DNA from: COMBO-56-21 sp963705355
Lineage (GTDB): Archaea > Thermoplasmatota > Thermoplasmata > UBA10834
Length of the DNA stretch: 64,000 nt
Assembly (NCBI GenBank): GCA_963705355.1
Contig: OY970070.1
Coordinates: 62,001 to 126,000, forward strand
Direction of reading: 5' to 3'
The position numbers and the translations under genes are program-made. Shown here in pieces: positions 43,237-56,301 of this stretch (position 1 is its first letter; the number at the start of each line of letters is the position of its first letter). The notes below the pieces were generated by a model. The model was not told where the DNA came from. It saw only the letters and a list, made by a program, of their open reading frames with translations, and did not search any database.

Positions 43237-43833
43237 CTAAGGATGACCGCCGATGAGTATGAGGATTATCGCCGTCCCAAGTCCGGCGATCACGAATCTC
43301 AGACCCGTGTAGACGATGGTCTCCTTTATCAAGCTGCCCAGATAAGCCCCGAGCACGAACAGGAATGAGAGGGTCATCGCGATGGCTGTGACCACTGCGG
43401 AATCCAATTCCATGAAGAAGAATGGGATCAACGGCACGAATGCAGATAGCAGGGGTGCGATGCCGTGCGCTATCGCGCTGACTGAGATGCTGACCCTCAT
43501 GGCATCTATTCTGTCGCCCTCTACTGGCCGAAGCATCGCCTTCTCTAGTTTCTGATGGCCGAGCAGATGCTCTACCCGTTCAGCTTCGTAGGCTCCCACC
43601 GTGCTCGAGACGGCCAGTGCGATGCCTCCAGCAACACCCGCCCCGATGATCAGATGTTTCGCCAGCTCAGGATGGGCTATCCCTTCGCCCACATATGCGC
43701 CGAGGATGACTCCGAGAATGGTGAGGGCGCCGTCAAATGCACCTATGACGAAATAGCGTCTGGCAATGGCGCCGGACTTGGTAAGACTGAACTGGAACCT
43801 GAGTTTCTTTAGCCTCTCGGCAATACTGGTCAT
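43237..43833 (-). CDS. VIT1/CCC1-family membrane transporter
   Basis: A 198-residue membrane protein with five hydrophobic segments. The first (VIGAFDGALTILGVILGA) has the DG motif of the VIT family of iron/manganese transporters, and the loop has an acidic helix (YEAERVEHLLGHQKLEKAML). It is on the same strand as alaS and 7 bases downstream of it. It probably exports or sequesters ferrous iron or manganese; the metal is uncertain. Confidence 0.8.
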   Translation of the reverse strand: MTSIAERLKKLRFQFSLTKSGAIARRYFVIGAFDGALTILGVILGAYVGEGIAHPELAKHLIIGAGVAGGIALAVSSTVGAYEAERVEHLLGHQKLEKAMLRPVEGDRIDAMRVSISVSAIAHGIAPLLSAFVPLIPFFFMELDSAVVTAIAMTLSFLFVLGAYLGSLIKETIVYTGLRFVIAGLGTAIILILIGGHP

Positions 43834-43840
43834 CTGGTGA

Positions 43841-46534
43841 TCACTCTTTCTCCAAGCTTGACTTCACCATTGCCATGACCCTGTCGACCGCTGCCTCAAG
43901 CTTGGCAGCGTCCTGTCCTCCACCCTGGGCGAAATCGGGCTTTCCCCCTCCCGAGCCGTTGACCATGCTCATCGCTTCCTTCATCAGCGGCCTGCAATCG
44001 ATCTGCAGGTCCGGGCTCCTGGCGATGACCATCTTCACCCCGTTTTCGTCCGACCCCAGGACAGCTATCGTTTTGGGATGATCGATCAGCTCCTTGGCCA
44101 GGCTGATGAGGTGCTTGATGTCCTCCGACTCGACGTATCTGACGATTTTGACGCCTCCTGTCTGGACGGCCTTCTGCAGGAGATCGTCTACCGTCTCGCC
44201 GACTCTTCCCTTCTTCATCGCGTCGATCTCCTTCGTGAGGTCTTTCTTGTCGGCCATGAGCTTGGCCACAGCTTCGTTGATCTTGTCCGGCGTTGTGTTG
44301 AGCCTCGCGCTGGCATCGACGGCAGCGTTCCAGAAACCGATCAGCTGCTCAATGGCCGGCATCCCGGAAACGAATTCCAGTCTCACGACACCGTCCTGAA
44401 TACGCTTGGTTCTCAGGATCTTGATCGCGCCGACCTCAAGCGAGTTCTTGCAATGAATCCCTCCGCAGGCCTCGACGTCGAAATCTCCGATTCTGATGAC
44501 TCTGATCTCTTTTCCGGGGACAGCTCCTCCCTGGTACAGCCTGAAGCCGTAGCGCTTCTCCGCCAGGTTTCGTTCCATGAACGAGCTGTTGACCTTGGTG
44601 GCGGACAGGACTGTCTCGTTGGCCAGCAGTTCGATTTTCTCGAGCTCTTCGGGCGTGAGGTCTGCATAGTGCGTGATATCCAATCTTGCGATGTCGACCC
44701 CCTTGTGGGCACCCGTCTGCCATATGTGGTTGCCCAGGATCTTCCTCGCCGCTCCGTTCACTATGTGAGTGGCTGTGTGGTGCCTTTGGAGGCGCCTCCT
44801 CCGGTTCTCGTCGATCGTGGATGTGATTTGCTTCCCTTCGACCGCCTGCATCTCCCCTTCGACCTTGTGGACCACCACATTGCCTACCTTGTCAACGTGC
44901 ACGACCTTCATGTCCTTCATGGTACCGTGGTCGCTCTCCTGGCCGCCGCTCTCCGCATAGAAGTAGGTCTTGTCCAGAACGACGAGGTCTCCGATCACAG
45001 CAAGAACCTTCGCTCGGAACTTGTACTTCGAAGGGTCCTTGTAGAACAGCAGCTTGGTCGTAGGCAATCCTTCGGGTAGCTCTATCGTCGGAGCGATCTC
45101 GTCATGTTCGACCTTGGAATGTCTGGCCGCGACTCTCTTGTAGAAGTCATCGGGAACCGTCACGGGGCTGGATGCGAATTCGGCGACGACCTCCGGGTTC
45201 AGGCCATGAGAGTCGTAAAGCTCGATCAGGTCCTCGTCGCTGATGCGCTTCTTTTCGTTCTTCTCCGCCGCCTCGAGTCTCTGGACGATCCCTCTTCCCT
45301 TCACGAGCGTCTCCCTGTATTTCTCGTGCTCGACATCCACGAGTTTGATGATCTCGGCCTTGTTCTCCCTCAGATCAGGGAAGTCTCGAGAGAAGTAGTC
45401 GACCTGGGAAGCGATTATCTCCGAGAGCTTCGTTTCTATGCCCAGCTGGGACATCTCTCTCAAGGCTCTTCGAACGAGAAGCCTGGCGAAGTAACCTTGC
45501 CGAACATTCGAAGGGACGACGCCGTCGCTTAGCATGAACATGAGCGCGCGGGTGTGATCGCAGACGACATACATGCTCTCGAACGGCCTGATCTGCTTCA
45601 CGAAATCCTCGGCCTTCATTCCAAGCCGAGCAGCTGCATCGGCCTTCAGCGCTCGCACATCCGCTGCGGTCTCGATTTTCATCGATCCGGCGGCCTTCGA
45701 GTACTCAGCGAGGATGGCATCATCGATCTTCGTGCCGGAAAGCCTCTTCAGCTCCTCCAGGACGTCGCCGAAGACCGCCTCGTAAGCAGACGGTGTGCCC
45801 TGCGATATCCACGTGAGTCGTTCCAGGCCATAACCCGTGTCGACAACCTGGATGTCCATCGGTCTCTGGTTGCCGTTGTCCATGGCATAGCTCATGAAGA
45901 CAAGCGTTGCGACCTCAACGCCTCCGAGCAGCACTTCCAGGCAGGGGCCAGCGTTACCGCCCCCCTCCCACCATGCCTCGGAGTAGTTGACCATCCTCGG
46001 ATCCAGACCATGAACTCCGGTGAGGAACTCGTGACACAGCTCGGTCGTCCGATCCTTCCAGTAGATCTCCTTGCCCCGCTTGTTGAAAACGTGATGCGCC
46101 ATCATCTCGAACATCGTGAAGTGCGACCCTGTCTTGCCCACGTTGTCGATGTCGTTGAATCTGACGCACGTCTGCGAAATGCCAAGAGGATTCGCTGGCG
46201 GCTCGACGATGCCCTGGATGACCCATGGCTGGAAACCGTAGATGCTGGCTTGCGTGAAGAATACGTCGTCCCTCCATCGTGCGGTGATGGGATACCTCGA
46301 GACCCTTGTGTGTCCGTTCCGTTCGAGGAATGACAGAAAGCTCTCTCGCATCTCGTGGACGCTCTGCTTCTCTTTGAGCAGCGGCTTCCCTATGAAGGTG
46401 TATTCGACGCAAGGGGCTTCCCCGCATGTGTCTGCGTCACCGAGCGTCCAAAAGAACTTGCCGCAGCTCTTGCACTGCTTCCGCTGGAACCCGTTGTTCT
46501 TGAAGAAGTCCAGCTCATAGTCTTTCGGGTCCAT
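43841..46534 (-). CDS. alaS: alanyl-tRNA synthetase (archaeal type)
   Basis: An 897-residue enzyme charging tRNA-Ala. Seen: an N-terminal zinc-like CKSCGKFFWTLGDADTC module typical of archaeal AlaRS, class II catalytic core (FTQASIYGFQPWV, RFNDIDNVGKTGSHFTMFEM), the editing domain zinc motif (HHTATHIVNGA and CGGIHCKNS) and the C-terminal dimerisation domain with GGGKPDFAQGGG. Full length. The VIT-type gene follows directly. Confidence 0.97.
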   Translation of the reverse strand: MDPKDYELDFFKNNGFQRKQCKSCGKFFWTLGDADTCGEAPCVEYTFIGKPLLKEKQSVHEMRESFLSFLERNGHTRVSRYPITARWRDDVFFTQASIYGFQPWVIQGIVEPPANPLGISQTCVRFNDIDNVGKTGSHFTMFEMMAHHVFNKRGKEIYWKDRTTELCHEFLTGVHGLDPRMVNYSEAWWEGGGNAGPCLEVLLGGVEVATLVFMSYAMDNGNQRPMDIQVVDTGYGLERLTWISQGTPSAYEAVFGDVLEELKRLSGTKIDDAILAEYSKAAGSMKIETAADVRALKADAAARLGMKAEDFVKQIRPFESMYVVCDHTRALMFMLSDGVVPSNVRQGYFARLLVRRALREMSQLGIETKLSEIIASQVDYFSRDFPDLRENKAEIIKLVDVEHEKYRETLVKGRGIVQRLEAAEKNEKKRISDEDLIELYDSHGLNPEVVAEFASSPVTVPDDFYKRVAARHSKVEHDEIAPTIELPEGLPTTKLLFYKDPSKYKFRAKVLAVIGDLVVLDKTYFYAESGGQESDHGTMKDMKVVHVDKVGNVVVHKVEGEMQAVEGKQITSTIDENRRRRLQRHHTATHIVNGAARKILGNHIWQTGAHKGVDIARLDITHYADLTPEELEKIELLANETVLSATKVNSSFMERNLAEKRYGFRLYQGGAVPGKEIRVIRIGDFDVEACGGIHCKNSLEVGAIKILRTKRIQDGVVRLEFVSGMPAIEQLIGFWNAAVDASARLNTTPDKINEAVAKLMADKKDLTKEIDAMKKGRVGETVDDLLQKAVQTGGVKIVRYVESEDIKHLISLAKELIDHPKTIAVLGSDENGVKMVIARSPDLQIDCRPLMKEAMSMVNGSGGGKPDFAQGGGQDAAKLEAAVDRVMAMVKSSLEKE

Positions 46535-46600
46535 CTTTCCTCTGTCCGCTAGATGAGTCTTCAGAATATAACCGTTTTCGTGCGATTGTCCATTGTGCGC

Positions 46601-47815
46601 TCAGGTGAAGGCGTAGGAAGGGTCCGAAAGCCTCGACTTGATTATGTCTATCGGCTCTCCTTCCTTGATGATCTTGGCAACTCTGGGCGCCTCCTTCTTG
46701 GTTCCGAGCAGGATCGCGCCAATCATCTTGCCGTCCTTGATCACGAACTTCTTGTAGATGCTCCTGTCCGGACTCACAGCCCATATCTCCTCGACGCCAG
46801 GCTCAGGTGGCTCGTGGACGCTCCTCACCATTCCTATCGATGTGAGGTCGAAGCCGGAGACTTTCAACGTGTTTGATGGCACCGTGCCCTGGTAGTCCGG
46901 CCCTGGCTGTCCAAGGATCTTCTTCGCAGCAATTCTGGCCTGATCCAGGGCGGGCGGGATCATTGCCCAGACCTGACCGCCAAACTCGCAGGCGTCTCCG
47001 AGCGCGAAGATGTCCGGATCAGACGTCCTAAGTGAGGGATCCACCACGATTCCTTTGTTCACCTTCAGACCTGCATCTCTCGCGAAGCCGACGTTTGACC
47101 GGGTTCCTGCAGATATGATGACGAGATCTCCTTCGATCACGCGCCCATCCTTCAGCTTGACGCCCTCCACGTGGTCTCCTCCCAGGATCTCCTCCGTTTC
47201 CGCCTTCAGAATTATCTTGGCGCCGGTCTTCTCTATCCATCCTTGAAGAACCGCAGCACCCTGATGGCCTAGCTGCCGCATGAGCAGGTGTTCTGCGAAT
47301 TCGAGGATCGTCACTGTCAGCTCAGGAAACGCAGTGCACACTCCTCTTGCCGCCTCCAGTCCGAGGAGCCCTCCTCCGATCACAATCGCGTGGTTCGACT
47401 TCGACGCGGCCTCGAGTATCTTCCTGGCATCATCAATCGTGCGGAGAGCAAAGACGTTCTTCTTCGGCAGTCCCTTGAGCGGTGGGATGTGACTCGAGGA
47501 ACCGGTCGCCAGGGCGAGCTTGTCGTACGAGTGCAAGTTCCCATTGATTAGAATATCCTTCGCGGCGGGATCTATCCTCTCGGCTTTCGAGTTGAGGTGA
47601 AGTGTGAGCGTGTTCTTCGCATACCAATCCATCGGATAGAATGGCATGTCCTTCTCTTTGGCAGCCCCGGCGAGGTAGTCGATCAACCTGGGCCTCGGAT
47701 AATAGGGCATACCCTCGTCGGTGAAGATCTCAACCTCGGCGCTTGCATCGGCGTCTCGAAGAGCCTTGGCCAAGGTCGTTCCTGCGACATTGTTGCCGAT
47801 GATGATGACCTTCAT
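46601..47815 (-). CDS. FAD/NAD(P)-dependent oxidoreductase
   Basis: A 404-residue flavoprotein of the pyridine nucleotide-disulfide class: FAD-binding VIIIGNNVAGTTLA at the N-terminus, PYYPRPRLIDYLAG, the NAD-binding VIGGGLLGLEAARGV (about 147-161) and the FAD-binding ALGDACEF (about 280-287). It matches the reductase modules of nitrite or rubredoxin reductases. No catalytic CxxxxC disulfide is seen. The ATG at 47815 gives the family start. It probably passes electrons to a rubredoxin- or ferredoxin-like partner not in the window. Confidence 0.85.
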   Translation of the reverse strand: MKVIIIGNNVAGTTLAKALRDADASAEVEIFTDEGMPYYPRPRLIDYLAGAAKEKDMPFYPMDWYAKNTLTLHLNSKAERIDPAAKDILINGNLHSYDKLALATGSSSHIPPLKGLPKKNVFALRTIDDARKILEAASKSNHAIVIGGGLLGLEAARGVCTAFPELTVTILEFAEHLLMRQLGHQGAAVLQGWIEKTGAKIILKAETEEILGGDHVEGVKLKDGRVIEGDLVIISAGTRSNVGFARDAGLKVNKGIVVDPSLRTSDPDIFALGDACEFGGQVWAMIPPALDQARIAAKKILGQPGPDYQGTVPSNTLKVSGFDLTSIGMVRSVHEPPEPGVEEIWAVSPDRSIYKKFVIKDGKMIGAILLGTKKEAPRVAKIIKEGEPIDIIKSRLSDPSYAFT

Positions 47816-47945
47816 CTCATTCGCCTCGTCGCAGAATTCCAACTTCAATCGGCTGATGAGATGCTTGGTCTTTAAGCTTGCGAGGGACAGCGACCTGACG
47901 CAAACCATTATCCACGAAAATCCAATTGGAGGAAGCGCGACATAG

Positions 47946-48365
47946 ATGAACGATTCCTCGAGAACAAAGAATGGTGTCTCAGGTGACCCGAGCCTAGCTC
48001 AGCAGATTTCTCCGCCGGTTCCTGAAACGCCTAGGCGAAGCACGCACCTTCTTCTGGGAGGCGGGATGACGCTCGCTGCGGGCATATTAGCTCTGATCAA
48101 TGGCCTCAGAGCTATAGTCTCCAACAGTCCGATTGCGCTCGGGCCCGAGGCCAGCTTCACCAAGTACACCGCCTGCGGCATAATGGTGATCTTGTTCGGC
48201 ATTGTGGCCGTTGCTGGAGGAATTTGTGCGCTTCGGGGAAGGAACTTCACACTCGCATTGGCGGGAGCCGTCTTTGGAATTCTGGGTGGCGGCCTCTTCG
48301 GGTTCTTTCTTGGTTTTGGGGCTCTTGTCGTGTTCGGCCTGTCCAATGAGGACCTATCGAGCTGA
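47946..48365 (+). CDS. small membrane protein, four hydrophobic segments
   Basis: A 139-residue protein with a hydrophilic N-terminus (about 1-32) and four hydrophobic glycine-rich segments (about 34-56, 74-95, 99-117, 118-131). It resembles DUF4064-type membrane proteins in layout only. It converges on the 23S rRNA gene. Function unknown. Confidence 0.6.
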   Translation: MNDSSRTKNGVSGDPSLAQQISPPVPETPRRSTHLLLGGGMTLAAGILALINGLRAIVSNSPIALGPEASFTKYTACGIMVILFGIVAVAGGICALRGRNFTLALAGAVFGILGGGLFGFFLGFGALVVFGLSNEDLSS

Positions 48366-48463
48366 AGCTGATCGGTCTGAGATGAAATGAGAAATACGGA
48401 AGGATGCAGCAGGCTTCATGTGCGATACGTGTAACGGCTGAGCCGAACTGCCGGGTCGGCATG

Positions 48464-51646
<3,183 letters not shown>

Positions 51647-51681
51647 GCATGTCGACTCAGCACACGTCCGTATCGCACATG

Positions 51682-51972
51682 ATCGGTATTCACTGGGGCC
51701 CGCGGTCCTTCCCGTCCGCTGTCCCTCAACCATCTTCCCCGAACACAATGTGGTCGGGTGCACGTCCACCCCCGCTTTACTAGAGCACATTCCGTATTTA
51801 GGCGTTGCCCTACGTGGGTGAGATTCACGCTATGCTCGGTCCCGTATAAAAGCGTTACTCCACGGGCGCGACTGCACCAGCACTTCCTTTGGAAGGTCCA
51901 TGATTCGTCAATCCGTCGACCGAAATGTTGATTTGCGTTCGCGCTGATGGCAGTCGAGATGGGGTGCGGTGA
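51682..51972 (-). promoter_or_regulatory. 23S rRNA upstream region with TATA boxes
   Basis: The 291 bases upstream of the processing stem hold no gene. On the minus strand a strong TATA-like cttttatacgg (51842-51852) and a weaker ctaaatacg (about 51794-51802) are candidate promoters of the 23S transcript. Nothing else was recognised. Confidence 0.4.
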
Positions 51973-52710
51973 TTGAGTCCTGAGCAGCCAAAGCCAGACA
52001 CGAAGCAGCAAGGGCCAGCATCCCCTCCGGAACCCCCTCCTCCGCTTCCTCCTGTCGATGCCGGGCCGGGAGCTGCAAAGAAACCTGACGAGGATGTTTG
52101 GAAGGAGGATTACGACGACCTGGTCAAGCCTGAGGAACCGCCGAAGCCTGTGAAGAGAACGAAAATGCCGTGGGGTGCCATTCTCATAACTTTCCTCCTT
52201 ATCCTCATACTCATCCTCTGGACGATCTTCAGCCCGAACATCATGCCCCAAGAGGGCGATACGTACACCAGTTCTCCCACTCATGCGAGTTGGGGGAACT
52301 ACACAGGATATCGGGACATATGGGCGGGCAACATGTCCTGGGGCGTGTCGGTCAGCGGGCATGCAACGTCCGCAGGCAATCGGTCCATCGAGCTCAAGGT
52401 CCTCGTCACCAAGGTGTCCGAGAGGCCCGGCAACTGGTTCTTCAGGGGCACGGCCATATCGCTGAGGAACGTGTCTGTGTTCATTGGCCCGAGTGACAAC
52501 GCGACATTCCTCGCCTCGATGTCCAACCATACTGAACTCGAATACGGAGTGTTGGCGACTGTTCCTGCAGTCTTCAGCGGTCCTGGGACATATCAGCTTG
52601 TCGTGAAGGTCAGGTTCCTGGTCTACGAGGTCATGCGGATCGGCTTCATCCCGTTGGAGGCCGTGAATGTCTACCCAGTCTTCATCGACTCTCCTGTTGT
52701 CGTGGCTTGA
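51973..52710 (+). CDS. single-pass membrane protein with exported domain
   Basis: A 245-residue protein: a proline-rich cytoplasmic N-terminus (about 1-65), one membrane segment (AILITFLLILILILWTIF, about 69-86) and an outside domain (about 90-245) rich in Asn-x-Ser/Thr sequences (NYT, NMS, NRS, NVS, NAT, NHT), which could be glycosylated. The start is TTG at 51973. No family is recognised. It could be a surface protein of beta-sandwich type. Confidence 0.65.
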   Translation: MSPEQPKPDTKQQGPASPPEPPPPLPPVDAGPGAAKKPDEDVWKEDYDDLVKPEEPPKPVKRTKMPWGAILITFLLILILILWTIFSPNIMPQEGDTYTSSPTHASWGNYTGYRDIWAGNMSWGVSVSGHATSAGNRSIELKVLVTKVSERPGNWFFRGTAISLRNVSVFIGPSDNATFLASMSNHTELEYGVLATVPAVFSGPGTYQLVVKVRFLVYEVMRIGFIPLEAVNVYPVFIDSPVVVA

Positions 52711-52797
52711 ACATGGGCTTCCAAGGAACTCGGGCCCTTGTCATCGCCGCCTTCTCCGGGAGAGCCTAAATAGCACGACTGTCATCCGATGGCCGCA

Positions 52798-53439
52798 ATG
52801 CCGAAGATGGAACTCATTCTCATCCGGCACGGGGAGACGGACTGGAACAAGGGTGCGATTTTCCGTGGCCACGAGGACGTCCGTCTGAATGCGACCGGTG
52901 TCGCCCAGGCTGATGCCACCGCGGACGCTCTGAAGGAGAAGGTCTTCGAAGCGATCTACTCTAGCCCGCTCAAGCGCTCTCTCGTGACCGCTAGGCGCAT
53001 CGCGCTTCCTCACGAGATCGTCGTGAGGGAGAACGCAGGCCTGTTGGACATCAACTATGGGACTTGGCAGGGGATGAAGGAGAGCACGATCAAGGAGCGC
53101 TCGCCCACCGCATATGCAAGGTGGGTGAAGACACCCACGAAGACGAAGTTCCCGGGCGGCGAAAGCACGAAGAAGGCATGGAAAAGGGTCAACACAGCGC
53201 TGCGAGAGATACTGTTCACCCACGGAACGGGGACGATAGTCCTGGTCTCTCACAGGATCCCGATCAAGTTCATGACTGCGTATCTTCTCGGGGAGGGTTT
53301 CTCGGGGTTTCCCAAGGTCAAGCACGATCCGTGCGCCATATCGGTTTTTGAAGTAGAGCAACGTAAATACAGGCCTGTCGTTCTGAACGACTCAAGCCAT
53401 CTGGCGAAGCTGAATCTGCCTCCGGAGAGGGACTTCTGA
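52798..53439 (+). CDS. histidine phosphatase family protein
   Basis: A protein of about 213 residues with the phosphohistidine motif near its start (LILIRHGETDWNKG), the SSPLKRSLVTA helix and the second histidine in VLVSHRIPIK. It belongs to the phosphoglycerate mutase/CobC/SixA branch. Start may be ATG 52789, 52798 or 52807. A TATA-like cctaaatag at about 52765 fits a leaderless start at 52798. The substrate is not known. Confidence 0.85.
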   Translation: MPKMELILIRHGETDWNKGAIFRGHEDVRLNATGVAQADATADALKEKVFEAIYSSPLKRSLVTARRIALPHEIVVRENAGLLDINYGTWQGMKESTIKERSPTAYARWVKTPTKTKFPGGESTKKAWKRVNTALREILFTHGTGTIVLVSHRIPIKFMTAYLLGEGFSGFPKVKHDPCAISVFEVEQRKYRPVVLNDSSHLAKLNLPPERDF

Positions 53440-53447
53440 GGTCCTGC

Positions 53448-54146
53448 CTACGCGAAACGTCTGAAGAAGTTCAGGTCCTTGTCTCGAATGCACTTCGCCT
53501 CTGGATAGGCGTTGACCCTGTCGACCAGGACAGCGTTCATGCCCGCCTTCTTCGCTCCCATCACATCGACCGCGAGCTTGTCGCCTACAAATAGCGATCT
53601 GCTCGGGCTCGATCCTGCCGTCGCGGCAGCCAAATGGAATATCTTTGGCGATGGTTTCCTGACGCCGACCTCTTCAGATAGAATCATGAAATCGAAGTAC
53701 TTGTTTAGGTCGAGGTTGTCGAACACCTTCCGGACGAGATCGGTGGCGTTCGAGACGACTCCGAGCTTGAACTCTCTTTTCTTCAGAATCCGCAAGATCG
53801 ACTTGACCTCGGGGAAGTCTATCCAGCTCCCAACCTTCGGGATGATGTCGTCCCAGGTCTCGCCCAGATCCTTGGTGAACCGCTTTCTGTCTCCCTTGAA
53901 TCCGAGCTCATCGAGGACGAAATCATCGTACCTGGACCAGAAAGTAGCCTCGTTCTTTCCGTCCAGCTTAGCGAATTCCGAATCGAACCGCCCGTCGGCC
54001 TTCGCGAGTAGCGCTGCTATCCTTTTCGGCTCGATTCTTCCGCCATGCTTCGCAAGAACCCTTGAGAAGACCTTCTCACGGGTCGGCCTTACCTCTATGA
54101 GCGTCCCGCCCGCGTCGAACATTATTGCGTCGATCTCTTCACTCAT
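53448..54146 (-). CDS. HAD-superfamily hydrolase
   Basis: A protein of 232 residues with motif I DAGGTLIE (the nucleophile aspartate), motif II in GVVSNAT, a lysine in RKPSPKIF and motif IV in FVGDKLAVDVMGAKKAGM. A cap domain lies between. It is a cytosolic phosphatase or dehalogenase-like enzyme. The start at M5 of the longest frame (54146) fits better. It converges on the phosphatase gene with 8 bases between. Confidence 0.85.
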   Translation of the reverse strand: MSEEIDAIMFDAGGTLIEVRPTREKVFSRVLAKHGGRIEPKRIAALLAKADGRFDSEFAKLDGKNEATFWSRYDDFVLDELGFKGDRKRFTKDLGETWDDIIPKVGSWIDFPEVKSILRILKKREFKLGVVSNATDLVRKVFDNLDLNKYFDFMILSEEVGVRKPSPKIFHLAAATAGSSPSRSLFVGDKLAVDVMGAKKAGMNAVLVDRVNAYPEAKCIRDKDLNFFRRFA

Positions 54147-54195
54147 CTGCAACTCCACTCGCGTGCCATTCGCGAATTCCCAAGATCGAATGCTC

Positions 54196-55053
54196 CTACC
54201 TGAGCAGTTCCGGTACGTCTGTCGGGATGCTCGCGACTTTGGCGCCCGCGGCCTCGAGCGCCTTGATTTTGCTCTCCGCGGTCCCTCTGCCGCGAGTGAT
54301 TATCGCGCCAGCGTGGCCCATCCTCTTGCCCGGAGGAGCTGTCCTTCCCGCGATGTAGGCCACGACGGGCTTGTCCACGTTCTCTCTTATGAATTCAGCG
54401 GCCTCCTCCTCCGCGGTGCCGCCTATCTCCCCGACCAGAACGATCTTCTTCGTCTGCCTGTCGTTCTGGAACTTCTCAAGGACGTCGATGAAGTTGGTTC
54501 CCGAAACCCTGTCACCGCCGATTCCCACACATGTGGATTGACCTAACTTATGCTCTGTTATCGCGTTGACTATCTCGTATGTGAGAGTCCCCGATCTTGA
54601 AACCAATCCGATGTTGCCCCGCCTGAAGATCGTGTTCGGCAGGATTCCGACCTTTGCCTTTCCGGGCGATGCGATCCCGGGGCAGTTCGGTCCGATCACC
54701 GTGATGCCTCTGCTCCTGGCCACCGCCACGATGTGGACTGCGTCGAGGACCGGCAGGTGCTCTGTGACGATGACAATCGTTCCAATCCCTGCATCTATGG
54801 CCTCGAGCGCTGCGTCCTTGCAAAAGGGTGCAGGCACGAAAATGCAGGAGGTGTTGGCGCCCGTGCTCGCAACCGCTTCGGATATCGACTCGAAGACGGG
54901 AATGCCATTCACCGTCTCGCCGCCCTTGCCGGGGCTCGTGCCGGCGACGACGTTCGTGCCGAAGTCGCGCATCGCCTTCGAGTGGTACGTGCCCTGGTAG
55001 CCCGTGATGCCCTGAACGACCAATTTCGTGCTGTCGTCAACGATGATCGCCAT
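54196..55053 (-). CDS. sucD: succinyl-CoA ligase (ADP-forming), alpha subunit
   Basis: A 285-residue subunit with the CoA-binding Rossmann domain (VVQGITGYQGTYHSKAM at the N-terminus) and the phosphohistidine region (GHAGAIITRGRGTAESKI, His about 249). Together with SucC it makes or uses ATP in succinyl-CoA to succinate conversion. It starts at the base after the sucC stop, so the two form an operon. Confidence 0.96.
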   Translation of the reverse strand: MAIIVDDSTKLVVQGITGYQGTYHSKAMRDFGTNVVAGTSPGKGGETVNGIPVFESISEAVASTGANTSCIFVPAPFCKDAALEAIDAGIGTIVIVTEHLPVLDAVHIVAVARSRGITVIGPNCPGIASPGKAKVGILPNTIFRRGNIGLVSRSGTLTYEIVNAITEHKLGQSTCVGIGGDRVSGTNFIDVLEKFQNDRQTKKIVLVGEIGGTAEEEAAEFIRENVDKPVVAYIAGRTAPPGKRMGHAGAIITRGRGTAESKIKALEAAGAKVASIPTDVPELLR

Positions 55054-56163
55054 TCAGACCACCTTCAGCGATTCCTTCGAGGCGAGTTCGGCGGCTTCGC
55101 TGAGTCCTGAAGCGGGTATCATGCCAGCATCCTTCAGCATGCCCCTCGCGATGTCCTCGTTGACGCCCTTGATCCTCGCGACTATCGGGAAGCTCAAGTT
55201 CTGCCCTTCGATCGCCTCCAGGACGCCCTTGGCGACAGTGTCGCACTTGGTGATCCCGCCGAATATGTTGAGCAGGACGACCTTTGGGTTCGCCTCGCGC
55301 ATCAGCAGCATGGCGCTCTTCACCTTCTCCGGGTCGTCGGTTCCGCCCAGATCCAAGAACACTCCGGCCTTCCCCCCGAACATGTTTATGCTGTCGAGCG
55401 TGGCCATTGTGAGGCCAGCCCCGTTCGCGATGACTCCAATATTGCCCTCAAGTTGAACGAACGCGATGTCGAGCTTCCTGGCCTTTTCCTCGAGTGGCGT
55501 GAGGTCCTCAGTGAGCGAGTCGTATTCTCTGTGCCTGAAGAGCGCATCGGAATCAATCGTGACCTTCGCATCGCCCGCAATCACCTTACCATCCTTCGTT
55601 ATGACCAGCGGGTTGATCTCCGCGAGCTCTGCATCTTCCTTCATCACCAGTTCGCTCATCCGCTGGCATACGTTCGCAACTTGTGATGCCAGCTCCTTGT
55701 GCAAACCAATGAACGCGGCCACTTTTCTTCCGACGTATGGGGAATACCCGATCAGCGGGTCTATCGGCTGTATCAGTATCCTGTCCTCGGAGACGCTCTC
55801 GATATCCATGCCTCCATCCGGTGAAGCCATCACTATGAGGCTCCTCCTGCTCCTGTCTATTGTTATCCCGAGATAGAGCTCTTTTGCGATATCCAGTCGC
55901 CTCTCCACCAGGACTTCCTTCGCCACGTATCCCTTGATGTTCATTCCGATGATTGCGGAGGCTGCTTTCCGAGCCTCATCCGCACTATCGGCGGGTTTTA
56001 TTCCGCCAGCCTTGCCCCTGCCCCCGATCAATACCTGCGCTTTGACCATGACCGGACCCGATATCGACTTGATTTGGCTGGGTGAGGAAACGACGAAGCC
56101 CTCAGGAACTGGTATGCCGTACTTCTTGAGGACTTCCTTGGCCTTGTACTCGAAGAGTTTCAT
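55054..56163 (-). CDS. sucC: succinyl-CoA ligase (ADP-forming), beta subunit
   Basis: A 369-residue ATP-grasp subunit: MKLFEYKAKEVLKKYGIPVP start, ATP-binding KAQVLIGGRGKAGG, metal-binding EINPLV and the C-terminal GAGLTMATLD and NIFGGITKCD. Normal length. It precedes sucD in the operon. Confidence 0.96.
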   Translation of the reverse strand: MKLFEYKAKEVLKKYGIPVPEGFVVSSPSQIKSISGPVMVKAQVLIGGRGKAGGIKPADSADEARKAASAIIGMNIKGYVAKEVLVERRLDIAKELYLGITIDRSRRSLIVMASPDGGMDIESVSEDRILIQPIDPLIGYSPYVGRKVAAFIGLHKELASQVANVCQRMSELVMKEDAELAEINPLVITKDGKVIAGDAKVTIDSDALFRHREYDSLTEDLTPLEEKARKLDIAFVQLEGNIGVIANGAGLTMATLDSINMFGGKAGVFLDLGGTDDPEKVKSAMLLMREANPKVVLLNIFGGITKCDTVAKGVLEAIEGQNLSFPIVARIKGVNEDIARGMLKDAGMIPASGLSEAAELASKESLKVV

Positions 56164-56301
56164 CCGCGAATCGCCTTCTCGGAGTAACCCCGAATCTGCC
56201 TATTTATGTATTGTCAAATGACGGGATATCCATGCTCTAGCTCTGGCATGCGGAACAGCCATGGAAAGGCTTATCCCACAGCCATCCAATCTCACATTCC
56301 G